Assembly: GCA_902573565.1 (NCBI GenBank)
Contig: CACGKI010000002.1
Location: 1-64,000 of the forward strand
Source of the DNA: an uncultured Prochlorococcus sp.
GTDB taxonomy: Bacteria; Cyanobacteriota; Cyanobacteriia; PCC-6307; Cyanobiaceae
Reading direction: 5' to 3'
Length of the DNA: 64,000 bases
This document shows positions 62,690 to 64,000 of this stretch, in pieces; position 1 is the first letter of the stretch, and each line of letters begins with the position of its first letter. The notes under the pieces are model-generated. The model worked only from the letters and a program-made list of their open reading frames with translations. It did not search any database and was not told the DNA's origin. The position numbers and the translations under genes are program-made.

Positions 62690-63199
62690 ATGAAGAAATT
62701 AAATTCTTTGATTTTGAATAGTACTGTTAACTTCTTAGACTTCATATACTCTGGTAGATCTTTACAAAGATTTTGGGTTTTAGAAGTAATAGCTAGATCA
62801 CCTTATTTTGCATTTCTTTCAGTTCTTCATTTTAAAGAATCCCTAGGAATTAAAAATGAAAAAACAATGATTTTAATGAAAGAACATTTTTATCAAGCAA
62901 TTAACGAAACTGAGCATCTTAAAGAAATGGAGAAAAGAGGAGGTGATAGGTTCTGGATTGATAGGTTTTTTGCGAGACACCTTGTGCTTGTCTATTACTG
63001 GATCATGGTTTTTTATTATTTCTTCTCTCCAGCTAATGCTTATGATGTCAACATAAAAATCGAAGAACATGCATTTGAAACTTATTCCAAATATCTAATA
63101 GATAATCCAAATGATCAAAAAATAAAAGAAATTGCTCAAGATGAATTAAATCATGTCCAAGAACTTAACGAAGCTTTGTCAATGCTTACTACAGTTTAG
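62690..63199 (+). CDS. Plastoquinol terminal oxidase (PTOX)
   Basis: 169 aa of the alternative oxidase family, with all six diiron ligand sites visible: FWVLEVIARSPYFAFLSVLHF (Glu), NETEHLKEME (E-x2-H), KIEEHAFETY (Glu) and QDELNHVQEL (E-x2-H). It oxidises plastoquinol with reduction of oxygen to water and relieves over-reduction of the photosynthetic chain. The short length is typical of cyanobacterial PTOX. Its 3' end overlaps the convergent NdhF-like gene by 4 bp. It is a known high-light trait in Prochlorococcus. Confidence 0.93.
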   Translation: MKKLNSLILNSTVNFLDFIYSGRSLQRFWVLEVIARSPYFAFLSVLHFKESLGIKNEKTMILMKEHFYQAINETEHLKEMEKRGGDRFWIDRFFARHLVLVYYWIMVFYYFFSPANAYDVNIKIEEHAFETYSKYLIDNPNDQKIKEIAQDELNHVQELNEALSMLTTV

Positions 63200-63630
63200 A
63201 TTAGTGCGGAGAAATCTATTAGCAATATTGAAAGCATCACCGAAGAAGATATGAATCCTAGGCTAATCATCAATGAGACATAACCTTTTTTTCTAGGCAA
63301 TTTATAAAAAGATACTCCAATAATTAATATCATTATTAATGAGAAAAAAATTATAATTTTTTCATTCACTAAATTGAGATGTATAACTAGGTTTTTTTCT
63401 TCAAAGAATTTGAGAAATTCAGATAAAACTAATTCTTCTTCTATTTTCTTAAAATAGTCAAATAAGCTTATAAAAGCAGAGCTTAATAAAGATAATGCAA
63501 CCAGTGCAGTAACTGGTTTTGTTAACCTATTCAGTGTTCTATTAAAGCTTACCAATAAAATAAAAATAAATAATGAGGTTACTAAAGGTATTAAAGGTAT
63601 AAGAGTTGTTGAATTTATGAAATTTCCCAC
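63196..63630 (-). CDS. Short NdhF/NuoL N-terminus-like membrane protein
   Basis: 144 aa, three or four hydrophobic helices. The opening TTLIPLIPLVTSLFIFILLV resembles the first helix of NdhD/NdhF-type proton-pumping subunits, but the protein stops after about 140 residues and contains none of the conserved charged residues of the antiporter core. It may be a remnant or a specialised short protein. The overlap with the PTOX gene is convergent. Confidence 0.55.
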   Translation of the reverse strand: MGNFINSTTLIPLIPLVTSLFIFILLVSFNRTLNRLTKPVTALVALSLLSSAFISLFDYFKKIEEELVLSEFLKFFEEKNLVIHLNLVNEKIIIFFSLIMILIIGVSFYKLPRKKGYVSLMISLGFISSSVMLSILLIDFSALI

Positions 63631-63776
63631 GAAAATAATAAGTATCTAACTTAGAATTTTATATTATTTCGACGCTTTATTTTATTAAATAAGATTTTTT
63701 AAAATCTTAAATGTAATTAGTACCTATTGCATTCTGTGTAAATTGATACCAAAATTAACTTAGTATTGAAAAAAAA

Positions 63777-63878
63777 ATGTTAGCCATTTCTGAAATTATT
63801 ATTGCAAGTGCTATCTTCCTAGGAATTGTATATTGGGAAGTTAAATTCCTATATGCCAAAACTACTGCAGCGAAATAA
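63777..63878 (+). CDS. Micro membrane peptide, 33 aa
   Basis: ATG 63777 to TAA 63878: MLAISEIIIASAIFLGIVYW, then EVKFLYAKTTAAK. One hydrophobic span with a short basic end. Typical of the lineage's small membrane proteins; function unknown. Confidence 0.45.
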   Translation: MLAISEIIIASAIFLGIVYWEVKFLYAKTTAAK

Positions 63879-64000
63879 CTTCACTCAAAACAGGAAAACT
63901 AAAAATATAGAAAATTTAAATAAAATTTAAGAATTTAAGTTAACAAAAAAAGCGTTAAATATGAGAGAATAAACACAAATATTTAAGTCTTCTAATGAGC

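Overview
This window is AT-rich, densely packed chromosomal DNA from a picocyanobacterium, most probably a high-light-adapted Prochlorococcus. The evidence is chlorophyll synthase (chlG), the cytochrome b6f subunit PetP, PipX next to PipY, a carotenoid isomerase-like protein, a plastoquinol terminal oxidase (PTOX), two photolyase-family proteins, very short intergenic gaps, frequent TTG/GTG starts and many tiny membrane peptides. I did not assign a strain. There are no insertion sequences, prophage genes, rRNA operons or CRISPR arrays; the RNA genes I can prove are tRNA-Tyr and tRNA-Thr.

Region 1 (1-41.8 kb) is a conserved core. It runs from a truncated dciA through menG, hisF, petP-chlG, a class A penicillin-binding protein, rsmB, an operon of DCC-TIGR03643-DUF2256-photolyase-like protein, trmH, an orphan DppC-type permease, lepA, mqo, nfu, a DUF4278 gene with a structured leader, an ArsM-like methyltransferase, murE, yidD, rpsD, a pair of transsulfuration-type enzymes, cysK, queA, pdhC, ylqD, an acyl-CoA/acyl-ACP synthetase, lipB, hpf/lrtA, a deoC-like gene, recO and a GT4 glycosyltransferase. 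A long minus-strand cluster aroQ-miaE-cobI-DUF1823-der-ecfT-pipX-pipY-sepF-proC closes the region. Its genes link nitrogen/carbon signalling (PipX/PipY), PLP homeostasis, cell division (SepF), ribosome assembly (Der), corrinoid synthesis (CobI) and the shikimate pathway (AroQ).

Region 2 (41.9-46.5 kb) starts at the tRNA-Tyr/tRNA-Thr pair and is filled with short lineage-specific genes (DUF1651, DUF3303, DUF3764, a lysine-rich membrane protein, micro-ORFs). It looks like a small variable segment beside tRNA genes.

Region 3 (46.5-50.9 kb) holds a thiamine-pyrimidine salvage pair (thiD, tenA), a second photolyase/cryptochrome and a proline iminopeptidase.

Region 4 (50.9-64 kb) mixes small hypothetical and single-membrane-span peptides with recognisable functions: CPBP protease, ArfB ribosome rescue, BCP peroxiredoxin, TatA, a Nif11-like peptide, a CrtH-like enzyme, PTOX and a stand-alone NdhF/NuoL-like N-terminal fragment. 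The 1.2-kb stretch at 50.9-52.05 kb has no long gene. It holds the strongest unexplained signal: a compact array of hairpins inside two long-range helices, with a promoter-like element and a terminator on the minus strand, which reads as an unrecognised structured RNA.

Other second-look items are a DeoC homologue that appears to lack its Schiff-base lysine, a photolyase-like protein that has lost the cysteine loop of the Fe-S photolyases, an identical 13-mer upstream of cysK and of an unrelated small gene, and a small gene apparently split by a frameshift.
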